Shown: positions 52,905-61,375, numbered from the stretch's first letter. The stretch: 64,000 nt of DNA from Natrinema versiforme (GCF_005576615.1 NZ_CP040330.1:682001-746000), one strand, 5' to 3'. Notes: generated by a model from the sequence alone, not told the origin. A program made the numbers and translations.

Positions 52905-54545
52905 TTAGGCGAGAAACTGTGACTCGAAGGACTGAACGCTCTCGTCCGTGCCCGCGAGAACGACCGCGTCGTCGCTCTCGAGGACGAACGACGAGGGGTC
53001 GAACTCGACGATCGTCTCGCCGTCGCGAACGGCGGCGAGGACGGTACAGCCCGTCCGCGAGCGGACGTCGGCGTCGACGACGGTCCGTCCCGCCAGCCGC
53101 CCCGCGGGGAGTTTCACGACGTCGATCTGTCTGTCGACGGCGAGCACCTCCTCGTCCTCGAAGACGGTCGAAGCGAGCATCCGCCCGCTGACGGTCGCCA
53201 GCGACTGCACGTAGTCCGCGCCGGCCCGGTACAGCTTCTGCTCGCTTTCCGCGTCGTTCGCCCGGACGACGATGTCGACCGACGGGTTCAGGTCCCGCGC
53301 GACGAGCGTTGCGAAGATCGCCGTCGTGTCGTCGTCGAGGGTGACGATCACCGCGGACGCGTCGTCGATGCCGGTCTCGCGGACCGCCGTCGGATCGCGG
53401 GCGTCACCGATCACGTCGACGCCCTCCTTGTCGGCGCTGTCGAGAACGGTCACTCGAGAGTCCGTCTCGGCGAGCGCCTCTCCCGCCGCGTCCCCCGCTT
53501 CGCCGTAGCCGGCGATCACGACGTGCCGGGCCGAGAAGGGTTGGACTGTCGACGCCGCCTCGGATCGCAAGGTGTCGATCCGGTCAGCGTCCCCCGCGAC
53601 GAGCAGTCGCGTGCCCGTATCGAGTTCGCGATCCGGCGGAATCGGGCTCTCGAACTCGCCGTCGATCCACGCGCCGATGCCGTCGACGCCGAATCGCTCG
53701 CGGAGCCGGACGTCGCCGGCGGTCCGCCGGCAGAGGTCGCTCCCCTCCGCGATCGAGAGTTCGACCAGTTCCAGCCCGTTTCCGATTTCGACGCCCTCGT
53801 CGACCGCGGTCGTCACGGCCGTCGGCACCCGGTGGGCGAGGCTCTCGCCGAGCAACTGGCGCGGCGAGAGCACCTCGTCCGCGCCCGCGATCCGGTGGTA
53901 CTCCCCCAGCCGCTGGTCCTCGACCAGCGTCACGATCCGCACGTCGGGGTTGGCCTCCCGCGCCGAGAGGACGATGCTCGCGTTCGTGTCGTCGGCTGAA
54001 TCGGCCACGACCGCCGTCGCCCGTTCGATGCCGGCGTTCTCGAGGACGTCGGTCGACTCGGGGCCCCCGTGGACGACCCGCCGGTCCGTTTCGTGTAGTT
54101 CGGTCGCCGTCCCCTCGTCGGACTCGACGACGACGTACTCCTGCCCGCGGGACTCGAGTTCCTCGATGAACGCCTCTCCGCGGGACGTGTACTCGCAGAT
54201 GATCACGTGATCCTCGAGATCGGGAACGGCCGTCGGGGCCGTCGTCGAGAGCGCGTTTCGAAGCCACGGGACGGCGAAGACATCGACCGCGGTGAGGATC
54301 AGGCCGATCCCCATGACTTGCAACCCGATGGTCAAGATATACATTTGCGGCGTCGCCCAGCCCGCATCCTCGCCGTATCCGGTCGTGGTGAACGATTGAA
54401 AGACGATTCCGAGCGATCGAAAGAGCGGCTGCGGATCGTTCTCCCACGTCGCCATTCCGTAATTGTACACCAGCGTGGAGACGACGGTCGTTACGACCAC
54501 TAGCCCGATGTAGTAGCCGGTGCGGCGGGACCTCCACAGTGACAT
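52905..54545 (-). CDS. Potassium channel with two RCK (TrkA) modules
   Basis: A 546-residue protein. TM1 is near residues 9-30. The pore loop TTTGYGED has the selectivity filter TTGYG at 54-58, a variant of TVGYG. TM2 is near 70-90. Two RCK halves follow: HVIICEYTSRGEAFIEEL (TrkA-N, about 115) with a TrkA-C segment near 265, and HVVIAGYGEAGDAAGEAL (about 330) with a second TrkA-C segment at the end. It would pass K+ under control of a bound ligand. I start at 54545 (MSLWRSRRTG), the normal basic leader before TM1; upstream sequence is low-complexity. It is divergent from the ZIP gene. Confidence 0.88.
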   Translation of the reverse strand: MSLWRSRRTGYYIGLVVVTTVVSTLVYNYGMATWENDPQPLFRSLGIVFQSFTTTGYGEDAGWATPQMYILTIGLQVMGIGLILTAVDVFAVPWLRNALSTTAPTAVPDLEDHVIICEYTSRGEAFIEELESRGQEYVVVESDEGTATELHETDRRVVHGGPESTDVLENAGIERATAVVADSADDTNASIVLSAREANPDVRIVTLVEDQRLGEYHRIAGADEVLSPRQLLGESLAHRVPTAVTTAVDEGVEIGNGLELVELSIAEGSDLCRRTAGDVRLRERFGVDGIGAWIDGEFESPIPPDRELDTGTRLLVAGDADRIDTLRSEAASTVQPFSARHVVIAGYGEAGDAAGEALAETDSRVTVLDSADKEGVDVIGDARDPTAVRETGIDDASAVIVTLDDDTTAIFATLVARDLNPSVDIVVRANDAESEQKLYRAGADYVQSLATVSGRMLASTVFEDEEVLAVDRQIDVVKLPAGRLAGRTVVDADVRSRTGCTVLAAVRDGETIVEFDPSSFVLESDDAVVLAGTDESVQSFESQFLA

Positions 54546-54703
54546 ACGCCACCTATTCGACGGACGGCTGTTGACGGTACCGGTCGATGCGATCGACGTA
54601 AATCCCGACCACGACCCCGCATACGAGGGCTCTATCGACACCGAAACGGCCAGAGAGACCGTCTCCGCCGCCGATTTATATCTCCGGTTCCACGTTCCGA
54701 CGG

Positions 54704-55501
54704 ATGGCGCTGCTCGAGAACCTCGTGTTGGTGTTCGTCGCCGGCCTGATCACGGCGCTTGCGACCGGTCTCGGCGCGCTCCCGTTTTTCTTCTTCGAGG
54801 GACTCAGCGACCGGCGAAACGTGATCCTCTGGGGGCTCTCCTCCGGGATCATGGTCTCGGCATCGCTGTTCGGCCTCGTCGAGGAGGGGCTGGCCGAGGG
54901 GACTCCGCTCGAGATCGCGATCGGGATGGCGGCCGGGGTCGCGCTCGTCGTCCTCGCACACGACGTGCTGATGGACACCGAGATCGATCCCCACCAGTAC
55001 GAGGAAGCCGATTTCAAGAAACTCGTCCTCATTCTCGGAATTCTGACCGTCCACAGTTTTCCCGAGGGCGTGGCCATCGGCGTCTCCTTCGCCGATCTCG
55101 GCCTCGAGGGCGGCACCGAACTCCTCGGCTTTACGGTCCCAGTCCTCGCGATTTTCATGACGATCGCGATTTCGATCCACAATATTCCCGAGGGGACCGC
55201 GATCTCGATCCCGCTGCGCTCGATGGACATCGCCAACTGGAAGCTGGTCTGGTGGGCCGTCTTCTCGAGTCTCCCCCAGCCGATCGGGGCCGTCCTCGCG
55301 TTCGGCTTCGTCCGCTACGCCCGGGAGTTCCTCCCCTACGGCTTCGGCTTCGCCGCCGGCGCGATGATCTATCTGGTGCTCACGGAGTTCGTCCCCGAAG
55401 CGCTCGAGATCGGGGAGCGACTGCCTCGAGGCGGGAAGCCCGAACTCGCGGGTGGCATCGCCGTCGGGGTACTCGTGATGGTGCCGCTCGCGTTCGTGTA
55501 A
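54704..55501 (+). CDS. ZIP-family metal transporter
   Basis: A 265-residue membrane protein with about eight helices. The ZIP signature motifs are HSFPEGVAIGVSFADLGLEG in TM4 and HNIPEGTAISIPLRS in TM5, carrying the histidines, prolines and glutamates that bind Zn2+ or other divalent metals. It resembles the GufA/ZupT branch. Short acidic loops replace the histidine-rich loop of many ZIPs. It moves metal into the cytoplasm; metal specificity cannot be read from the sequence. The gene is divergent from the K+ channel gene. Confidence 0.9.
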   Translation: MALLENLVLVFVAGLITALATGLGALPFFFFEGLSDRRNVILWGLSSGIMVSASLFGLVEEGLAEGTPLEIAIGMAAGVALVVLAHDVLMDTEIDPHQYEEADFKKLVLILGILTVHSFPEGVAIGVSFADLGLEGGTELLGFTVPVLAIFMTIAISIHNIPEGTAISIPLRSMDIANWKLVWWAVFSSLPQPIGAVLAFGFVRYAREFLPYGFGFAAGAMIYLVLTEFVPEALEIGERLPRGGKPELAGGIAVGVLVMVPLAFV

Positions 55502-55525
55502 CGGCTGCTGTGGCCGTCGTCACAC

Positions 55526-55993
55526 CTACTCGAGCACCCGCCCGTGCTCGTCGATCTCGCCCTTCACGATCCGGGTCGAGGAGATTCGCTCGCCGTCGTC
55601 GGCGTAGACGTAGGGCGCGACGATTCCCGACAGCGGCTCGAATCCGCGTTCGCGCCGTCGCTCGTTGATCGCCTCGAGTTCGGGAGCCGTCTCGGGGGAG
55701 ATCACCAGCGCGTCGATCGACGGCTCGTCCGTTGCGATCCCGTACTCGGACTCGAGCGTACGCAGTTCGACCTCCCGATCCCACTCGTCGAGGGCGGCGA
55801 GTTCGTCGGTCACGGCTCGGGTCCGCTCCTCGAGCGACGGGATCGGGCGGGGTTCGTGACGCGTTTCGACCGCCAGTTCGTCGCCCGTTACCGCGACGAC
55901 GACGCCGCCGTCGCCGAAGCGGAGCGCGTGCTCGAAGAGGGATCGATGGCCGTCGTGGAGCGGCCCGAACGTACCGGCGACTGCGACTCGCAT
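55526..55993 (-). CDS. coaD: Phosphopantetheine adenylyltransferase (archaeal CoaD)
   Basis: A 155-residue nucleotidyltransferase of the HxGH superfamily. GTFGPLHDGHRSLFEHAL holds the HDGH signature, and ISSTRIVKGEID near the C-terminus is the ISSTxI-type motif. It joins ATP and phosphopantetheine to make dephospho-CoA, the penultimate CoA step, by the single-domain archaeal form. Starting at 55993 (MRVAVAGTFGPLHDG) puts the motif at the N-terminus as in the family; the longer frame is low-complexity. It is followed on the same strand, upstream, by the MOSC gene. Confidence 0.93.
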   Translation of the reverse strand: MRVAVAGTFGPLHDGHRSLFEHALRFGDGGVVVAVTGDELAVETRHEPRPIPSLEERTRAVTDELAALDEWDREVELRTLESEYGIATDEPSIDALVISPETAPELEAINERRRERGFEPLSGIVAPYVYADDGERISSTRIVKGEIDEHGRVLE

Positions 55994-56110
55994 GGGCGAA
56001 CCGAGTACGAGAGCCCCCATAACTGTGGTGCGGCTCGGCCGGCGGCGAGCCGAAGCCAAAACAGTCCGCTGGCCGAGCCGGACCGGCTCCGCTGCGACAA
56101 AGGCGACGCC

Positions 56111-56569
56111 TCAGACCCGTTCGACGCGCGTTCTATCTGTCACCGTCCCGCCCTCGAGAATCCGCGCCCGAAGCCCGCCGCGGTGAACCAGCGCCTCGCG
56201 GACGCCCTGTTTCTCGAGGTGGGACTCGAGGTACGAACACGGCTCGCAGAGCTCTATGCCCTCGCAGAGGACCGCCCCGATCCGAAACCGCTCGCCGACC
56301 AGTCGGTTCAGCGCGACGCCCTCCGTCGTGAGATTTCGTCGGTGCACCCCCGGCTCGAGGGGAATATCGTAGTCGCGCTCGACCGCTTCGAGGGCTTCCG
56401 ATTCGATCAGGGTCAGATCACACCCCTCGCGGTCGGCGAACGTGCCCTCGCTGGCGAAGTAGCGGTCTCCCTCGAGACCCCGCCCGGCGACCGCCTCGAC
56501 GCGGTCGACTCGGTCCATCGGTGCGCCCTGTGCCGACGCGACGTGGATCGCCCGGATTCGACCACTCAT
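56111..56569 (-). CDS. MOSC-domain protein
   Basis: A 152-residue stand-alone MOSC domain. GRGLEGDRYF is the family's opening motif, DLTLIESEALEA and LNRLVGERFRIGAVLCEG follow, and the conserved cysteine is in CEPCSYLE. MOSC domains bind a persulfide or sulfur on that cysteine and act in molybdenum-cofactor sulfuration or reduction of N-hydroxylated compounds. Which partner this short version serves is unknown. It starts at ATG 56569 and the coaD gene follows it downstream. Confidence 0.85.
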   Translation of the reverse strand: MSGRIRAIHVASAQGAPMDRVDRVEAVAGRGLEGDRYFASEGTFADREGCDLTLIESEALEAVERDYDIPLEPGVHRRNLTTEGVALNRLVGERFRIGAVLCEGIELCEPCSYLESHLEKQGVREALVHRGGLRARILEGGTVTDRTRVERV

Positions 56570-56609
56570 ACGAGGGAGATGGAACTGCTCGGACGTAATC
56601 GCTCCGACA

Positions 56610-56651
56610 TCACACCGACTCCGGCAACCAGCCGCCGTCGACCTCGAGGTT
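56610..56651 (-). pseudogene. Leftover C-terminal tail of an SDR dehydrogenase gene
   Basis: On the minus strand the sequence reads NLEVDGGWLPESV followed by TGA. It is nearly identical to the last 13 residues of the intact SDR gene next door (NLEVDGGWLPETV, stop at 56772-56774). The DNA differs at only a few positions. Nothing of the rest of a second SDR gene is present beyond this tail, so it is a remnant left by duplication and deletion, or a product of recombination between copies. Confidence 0.6.
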
Positions 56652-56732
56652 CTACACCCACCGTTTTACTGCGTCGGGGTCTCTCACTCCGTTCGAGACC
56701 CGCTCCTCGCAAAAATCTGGACCAAAAACTAC

Positions 56733-56753
56733 CCGCGGCGCACTGCGCCGCGG
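56733..56753 (-). repeat. GC-rich inverted repeat in the SDR flank
   Basis: CCGCGGCGC (56733-56741) and GCGCCGCGG (56745-56753) form a perfect 9-bp stem around ACT. It follows the A-rich CAAAAATCTGGACCAAAAAC. The whole unit resembles a dispersed intergenic element I recall from other haloarchaeal genomes, but that cannot be verified here. Confidence 0.4.
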
Positions 56754-56771
56754 TTCGACTGTTCGTCGCAC

Positions 56772-57512
56772 TCACACCGTCTCGGGGAGCCAGCCGCCGT
56801 CGACCTCGAGGTTTTCCCCGCTAACGTAGCCGCTCTCCGGGTCGAGGAAGAAGTACAGCGGCGCGATCAGGTCCTCGAAGCTCGCGGGCCGGTCGCGGGG
56901 CAGTTCCTCGGGAAATTCCGCGGAGTTCTCGACGACGTACGGCGAGATAGCGTTGACCGTGATCCCGTCGTCTTGCGTGTCGGCCGCGAGCATGCGCGTA
57001 AACATCAACACGCCCTTCTTCGCGACGAAATAGGGGAAGTTCTTCGGACTCACGAGGCCCTGCTCGCTCGAGGCGTAGCCGATATTCACGATCCGCCCGT
57101 ACTCGCCCTCTCGCATCTCGGGCAGCGCCCGCTTCGAACAGAGATAGGTCCCGTTGAGATTGGTCTCGAGGACGCGGTTCCACGCCTCGAACTCGAGGTC
57201 GGCCCAGTGGGCGGGCGCGAAGTCGCCGACGTTGTTCACCAGCACGTCGACGCTCCCGAGTTCGGCCTCGACGGCCGAGAAGAGCCCGTCGACGCTCTCG
57301 GGATCGGTCACGTCGCCCTGAATCGTCATCGCGTCGGACCCGCTGCGTTCGCGGGCCTCGTCGGCCACCTCGCGAGCGGCATCGGCGCTCGTGTGGTAGT
57401 GAACCGCCGTCCGCGCACCGCAGTCGGCCGTCGAAAGCAGGAGTTCGCGACCGACACCGACCGCTGCGCCCGTAACGAGTACCGTTTGCCCGTCGAGATC
57501 CGGTCCCTCCAT
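56772..57512 (-). CDS. Short-chain dehydrogenase/reductase (SDR)
   Basis: A 246-residue classical SDR. The nucleotide motif is VLVTGAAVGVGRE (TGxxxGxG type), followed by VDVLVNNVGDFAP (NNxG). The catalytic tyrosine and lysine are in YFVAKKG (YxxxK) near residue 165, and the serine or substrate site lies in NIGYASSEQ. The C-terminus NLEVDGGWLPETV is typical. The substrate is unknown, though many haloarchaeal relatives are annotated as 3-oxoacyl reductase-like. I start at 57512 (MEGPDLDGQTVLVTG). A second copy of its tail lies just downstream at 56610-56651. Confidence 0.9.
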   Translation of the reverse strand: MEGPDLDGQTVLVTGAAVGVGRELLLSTADCGARTAVHYHTSADAAREVADEARERSGSDAMTIQGDVTDPESVDGLFSAVEAELGSVDVLVNNVGDFAPAHWADLEFEAWNRVLETNLNGTYLCSKRALPEMREGEYGRIVNIGYASSEQGLVSPKNFPYFVAKKGVLMFTRMLAADTQDDGITVNAISPYVVENSAEFPEELPRDRPASFEDLIAPLYFFLDPESGYVSGENLEVDGGWLPETV

Positions 57513-57631
57513 GTCCCAGCCGTCGGTGACGGCGTGGAAAAATCGACCGGTTACGCACACGCAAGTGCCCCGCTGCGGACGGTGTTCCCTAACCCGCGGA
57601 TTTACGGCGGTGGACAGGTAACCCCTCTGCT

Positions 57632-58084
57632 ATGTTAGATACAGTGTTGCTCGCCGTCGGTCCCGGTGACGCCGACCGCAGCGATCAACTGGCCGAAGCG
57701 GTCCTCGAAGTAGCGAAGCCCGCCGACGCGACCGTCGTTCTCGCACACGTGTTCACGAGCAACGAGTACGACGAGGTACTCGACCGCCTCGAGTTCGATA
57801 CGGACGCCGATACGGTCGACCCCGACGCGGTCGCGGCGCGCCATTCGACGATCCACGACCTCGAGTCGGTCCTCGAGGAACACGGCGTCGACTACGAGGT
57901 ACAGGGAGGCGTCGGGGAACACGGACCGACGATCGTCGATCTGGCGGCGAGTACTGAAGCCGACCGAGTCATCGTCGGCGGGCGGCGGCGCTCGCCGACG
58001 GGCAAGGCCGTCTTCGGCTCGACGGCACAGGAAGTCATGCTGTCGGCTCCCTGTCCGGTCACGTTCGTCCGTCACGACGAATAG
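57632..58084 (+). CDS. Universal stress protein, first of a tandem pair
   Basis: A 150-residue UspA-family protein: MLDTVLLAVGPGDADRSDQL at the N-terminus and VIVGGRRRSPTGKAVFGSTAQEV near residues 110-130, the ATP-binding glycine signature in a modified form. The centre is acidic. It is 141 bp upstream of a close paralogue on the same strand; both share GGRRRSP...KAV and the APCPVTFVR/APCPITYFR ends. The pair therefore arose by tandem duplication. Confidence 0.88.
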   Translation: MLDTVLLAVGPGDADRSDQLAEAVLEVAKPADATVVLAHVFTSNEYDEVLDRLEFDTDADTVDPDAVAARHSTIHDLESVLEEHGVDYEVQGGVGEHGPTIVDLAASTEADRVIVGGRRRSPTGKAVFGSTAQEVMLSAPCPVTFVRHDE

Positions 58085-58189
58085 ACCGCTGCTCGGTCGC
58101 GTCGGGTGACCTCGCGCAGTACGCCACAGTGTCGTCCGAGTGACGACGCCACGCGACATGACGAGCGTGCTGTAATACCGCCTTGACGA

Positions 58190-58202
58190 GAATACTTAAG
58201 CG
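58190..58202 (+). promoter_or_regulatory. TATA-box promoter of the second stress protein gene
   Basis: AATACTTAAGCGG lies with its ACTTAAG core about 27-33 nt before the ATG at 58226. Confidence 0.5.
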
Positions 58203-58225
58203 GGTGGCCAGACCATTGTGAGCGT

Positions 58226-58690
58226 ATGGCAATCGATACGGTGCTTCTCGCGGTCGGTCCCATGGACACAGTGCGCGCGCCGGAACTCGCCGAAACGGTC
58301 CTCGAGATCGCGGACCCCCTCGAGGCGACCGTCGTGATCGGGCACGCGTTCACGGCGGACGAGTACGAGGACGTCCGCGAGGACCTCGGCTTCGATGACC
58401 GCGTCGAGGACGTCGATCCCGACGCGGTCGCCGCCCGGCGTGCGCCGGTCCCGGAACTCGCCGAGCGGTTCGAGGCGGCCGGCGTCGAGTACGAGATCAA
58501 GGGCGCGCTCGGCGAGGTCAGCACGACGGTCGTCGATATGGCGATCGATGTCGACGCGGACCGGATGGTCGTCGGCGGCCGGCGGCGCTCGCCCGCCGAA
58601 AAGGCCGTTCTCGGCTCCGTTTCACAGGAAATCATCCTGCAGGCACCCTGTCCGATCACGTACTTCCGCGACCTCGACGTAATGGAGTAG
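58226..58690 (+). CDS. Universal stress protein, second of a tandem pair
   Basis: A 154-residue UspA-family protein like its neighbour: MAIDTVLLAVGPMDTVRAPEL at the start and VVGGRRRSPAEKAVLGSVSQEI near residue 115. In this copy a glycine of the loop is replaced by glutamate (SPAEKA versus SPTGKA). It has its own TATA box, so it is regulated separately from the first copy. Both are acidic, soluble and lack a signal. Confidence 0.88.
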   Translation: MAIDTVLLAVGPMDTVRAPELAETVLEIADPLEATVVIGHAFTADEYEDVREDLGFDDRVEDVDPDAVAARRAPVPELAERFEAAGVEYEIKGALGEVSTTVVDMAIDVDADRMVVGGRRRSPAEKAVLGSVSQEIILQAPCPITYFRDLDVME

Positions 58691-58786
58691 CGACGCCACC
58701 GCGAGGCGGTCACCGATTCCGTTCGCCGCCGTCTCGCTATCGGCTCCGTAACGTATCGAAATTGCTACTCGTCGCCGAGTATAATC

Positions 58787-58801
58787 TGGGTAGTTAAGTA
58801 C
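58787..58801 (+). promoter_or_regulatory. TATA-like promoter of the ROK kinase gene
   Basis: TGGGTAGTTAAGTAC has its GTTAAG core about 30 nt before the ATG at 58826. Confidence 0.45.
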
Positions 58802-58825
58802 GGTGACGGTCGTCGCTAGGACAAC

Positions 58826-59803
58826 ATGGTCTACTATGCGGGCGTCGATCTCGGCGCGACCAACGTCCGGGCCATCGTCGCCGAGGCCGACGGGACGACG
58901 ATCGGCGTGAGTCGCCGATCCACACCACGCGGGCCGACGGGTATCGACGTGACTGAGGGTGTGCTTCGAACGCTTCGCGAGGCGTGTGGCGACGCCGGGG
59001 TCGACCCCGAGCGAATCGCCGCCACAGGGATCGGCTCGATCGGGCCGTTCGACCTCGCGGAGGGCGCGGTGATCGATCCGGCCAACCTCCCGAGTTCGAT
59101 CGACCGGATCCCACTGACGGGACCGATCGCGAAACTGATCGACAGCGAGGACGTCTACCTCCACAACGACACCGCCGCGGGCGTCATCGGCGAGCGCTTT
59201 CACGCCGCCAGCAACCCGGACGACATGGCCTACATCACTATCTCCTCGGGGATCGGTGCCGGCGTCTGCTGTGATGGGTCCGTGATGAGCGGCTGGGACG
59301 GCAACGTCGGCGAAGTCGGCCACTACGTCGTCGATCCCCGTGGCCGCCTGACGTGTGGCTGTGGCCGCGAGGGCCACTGGGAGGCCTACTGCTCGGGCAA
59401 CGCCATCCCCGACTACGCCCGGCTGCTCGCCGAGGACGACCCGACGATCTCGACGAATCTCCCGCTCGAGGGGGCGGAGTTCACGGCGAAGGACGTCTTC
59501 GAGCTGGCGGGGGAGGACGAACTGGCCGATTACGTCATCGAACAGCTCGCCCACTGGAACGCGATCGGCGTGACCAACGTGGTCCACGCGTTCGCGCCGA
59601 TCGTCGTCTCCTTCGGCGGCGCGGTCGCCCTGCACAACGAGGAACTCGTCGTCGATCCCATCCGCGAGCGCGTCTCCGAGATGGTCATGACGAACGTCCC
59701 CGAGATCCGGGTCACCGACCTCGGCGACGACGTCGTCGTCGAAGGCGCACTGGCGAGCGCGCTGACCGAGGGAACCGGCGATCGGCGACGGATGCGCGGC
59801 TGA
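58826..59803 (+). CDS. ROK-family sugar kinase (glucokinase-like)
   Basis: A 325-residue ROK kinase. The N-terminal phosphate loop is YYAGVDLGATNVRAIVAE, the catalytic aspartate lies in HNDTAAGVIGE, and GEVGHYVV and the zinc motif TCGCGREGHWEAYCSG (CxCGxxGxxE-type) are complete. ROK kinases phosphorylate hexoses such as glucose, N-acetylglucosamine or fructose. Haloarchaeal ROK glucokinases are known, so glucokinase is the best guess, but the sugar is not encoded in these motifs. It starts 135 bp after the stress protein gene. Confidence 0.88.
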   Translation: MVYYAGVDLGATNVRAIVAEADGTTIGVSRRSTPRGPTGIDVTEGVLRTLREACGDAGVDPERIAATGIGSIGPFDLAEGAVIDPANLPSSIDRIPLTGPIAKLIDSEDVYLHNDTAAGVIGERFHAASNPDDMAYITISSGIGAGVCCDGSVMSGWDGNVGEVGHYVVDPRGRLTCGCGREGHWEAYCSGNAIPDYARLLAEDDPTISTNLPLEGAEFTAKDVFELAGEDELADYVIEQLAHWNAIGVTNVVHAFAPIVVSFGGAVALHNEELVVDPIRERVSEMVMTNVPEIRVTDLGDDVVVEGALASALTEGTGDRRRMRG

Positions 59804-59929
59804 ACCGCTCGCGGACGACGCCCCGAGCGCTCTCGAGTCGGCATCGCGGAGACGTGAGACGAGCCCACGAGCCTCGAGTGCGGCCGCGAGCAGCCACCTT
59901 CTATGTACCTGCAGCACCCACCGGTGGGT

Positions 59930-61375
59930 ATGGAGCGGAGAGCGTTTCTCGCGACGAGTGGTGCCGCCGGCCTCGCCCTGTCCCTGCCGGGCACAGCCGC
60001 GGCGTCTCGATCGAGTCCCGCGGTCGCCCGGCGCCAGAGCGGCTACGAACCGCTCGGTCAGGTCCCGGTCGGCAGCGCTGCAGAGGCCGTCGTCGGCGAC
60101 GACGGGGAGACCGCCGCCGTCGCCGTCGCGACCGGGTTCGTGACCGTCGACGTGAGCGATCCCGCCGACCCGACAATCCTCGCCGAGGAACGCGACATCG
60201 AACTCGAGGGGGAATCCCTGTCCCAAATCCTCGACGTGACCGTCGACGGCGACCGACTGGTCGTCGCGGGCCCGGCCAATCCGGGTCCCGGAATCAAGGG
60301 ATTTCGCTGCTACGACGTGAGCGATCCCGCCGACCCCGCCTCGATCGGCGCGTACGAAACCGGCTACCACATCCACAACTGCTACCTCGAGGACGAACTG
60401 CTGTTCGTCGCGGCGAACACACAACGGGAGAATCCGCTCGTCATCTACGACGTCGGCGGCGACGAGATTGCCCACGTGGGCACGTGGTCGCTGCTGGATC
60501 GCGAGCCCGGCTGGCGCGATACCAACATGTTCGCCCGCTATCTCCACGACGTCTACGTTCACGACGGGATGGCCTACCTCGCCCACTGGAACGCGGGGAC
60601 CTATCTGGTCGACGTCACCGATCCGACCGAGCCCGAATACGTCTCGCACGTCGCGGAGACCACGCTCGCGGAGCAACGCGAGATCGACGACTGGCGGGAC
60701 GCCGCCTACGGATTGCCGGGCAACGATCACTACGCCGCGGTCGACGAGACCGGCGACCTCATGGCCGTCGGGCGGGAGGCGTGGGCGACCGGCGGCCCGG
60801 CTCCCGATCGGCCGGGCGGGATCGACCTCTACGACGTGAGCGATCCTTCGGAGCCGGTACACCGCGGGTCGATCGACCCCCCGCGGACGACCGACGAGTC
60901 ATACGGCGGGGGCACGTGGACGACATCGCACAACTTCGAACTGCGCGACGACCGACTCTACTCGTCGTGGTATCGCGCCGGCGTGAAGATCCACGACGTG
61001 AGCGATCCCGCTGACCCCGAGCAACTCGCGTGGTGGCGCGACCCCGCCGAGACCGGCTTCTGGACGGCTCGGGTCCTCGAGCCCGGCGAAACGTTCGTCG
61101 CGAGCAGTACCGAGGCGATTCGGAACACGTCGATCAAAGGGGCGCTCTATACCTTCCCGATCGAAGCGGGCGAACAAACCGATCCGCCGTCGCTGCAGGA
61201 GCCCGGCGGCTGGGGGGCCGACAGTAACGGGTCGAACGAGACGAACGGGGCTGCCAACGAAACCGAAGCCGACGGGGGCGACGACTCGATTCCCGGGTTT
61301 ACCGCCCTCGGTGGCCTCGCCGTCGGTGGGATGGGACTCGAGTGGCTGCGCCGGCGCGGAAACGTTCAGGATTAA
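59930..61375 (+). CDS. LVIVD-repeat surface protein with Tat signal and PGF-CTERM-like anchor
   Basis: A 481-residue exported protein. The signal is MERRAFLATSGAAGLALSLP with twin arginines at 3-4. The mature part has five [YVH]DVSDP/TDP repeats (VDVSDPADP, YDVSDPADP, VDVTDPTEP, YDVSDPSEP, HDVSDPADP) spaced along a beta-propeller, each followed by a glycine-rich turn, typical of LVIVD-repeat proteins. A threonine/asparagine/glycine-rich linker leads to SIPGFTALGGLAVGGMGLEWLRRRGN, a PGF motif, a hydrophobic helix and an arginine cluster, the archaeosortase PGF-CTERM arrangement. It should be fixed to the cell surface. Function unknown. The ATG at 59930 gives the signal sequence. Confidence 0.82.
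   Translation: MERRAFLATSGAAGLALSLPGTAAASRSSPAVARRQSGYEPLGQVPVGSAAEAVVGDDGETAAVAVATGFVTVDVSDPADPTILAEERDIELEGESLSQILDVTVDGDRLVVAGPANPGPGIKGFRCYDVSDPADPASIGAYETGYHIHNCYLEDELLFVAANTQRENPLVIYDVGGDEIAHVGTWSLLDREPGWRDTNMFARYLHDVYVHDGMAYLAHWNAGTYLVDVTDPTEPEYVSHVAETTLAEQREIDDWRDAAYGLPGNDHYAAVDETGDLMAVGREAWATGGPAPDRPGGIDLYDVSDPSEPVHRGSIDPPRTTDESYGGGTWTTSHNFELRDDRLYSSWYRAGVKIHDVSDPADPEQLAWWRDPAETGFWTARVLEPGETFVASSTEAIRNTSIKGALYTFPIEAGEQTDPPSLQEPGGWGADSNGSNETNGAANETEADGGDDSIPGFTALGGLAVGGMGLEWLRRRGNVQD

Noticed and set aside
60140-61030. Regularly recurring GACGTGAGCGATCCC repeats as a CRISPR array
   Set aside because: The repeats lie in frame within a coding gene, with unequal, much longer spacers, and encode the LVIVD-type DVSDP motif.
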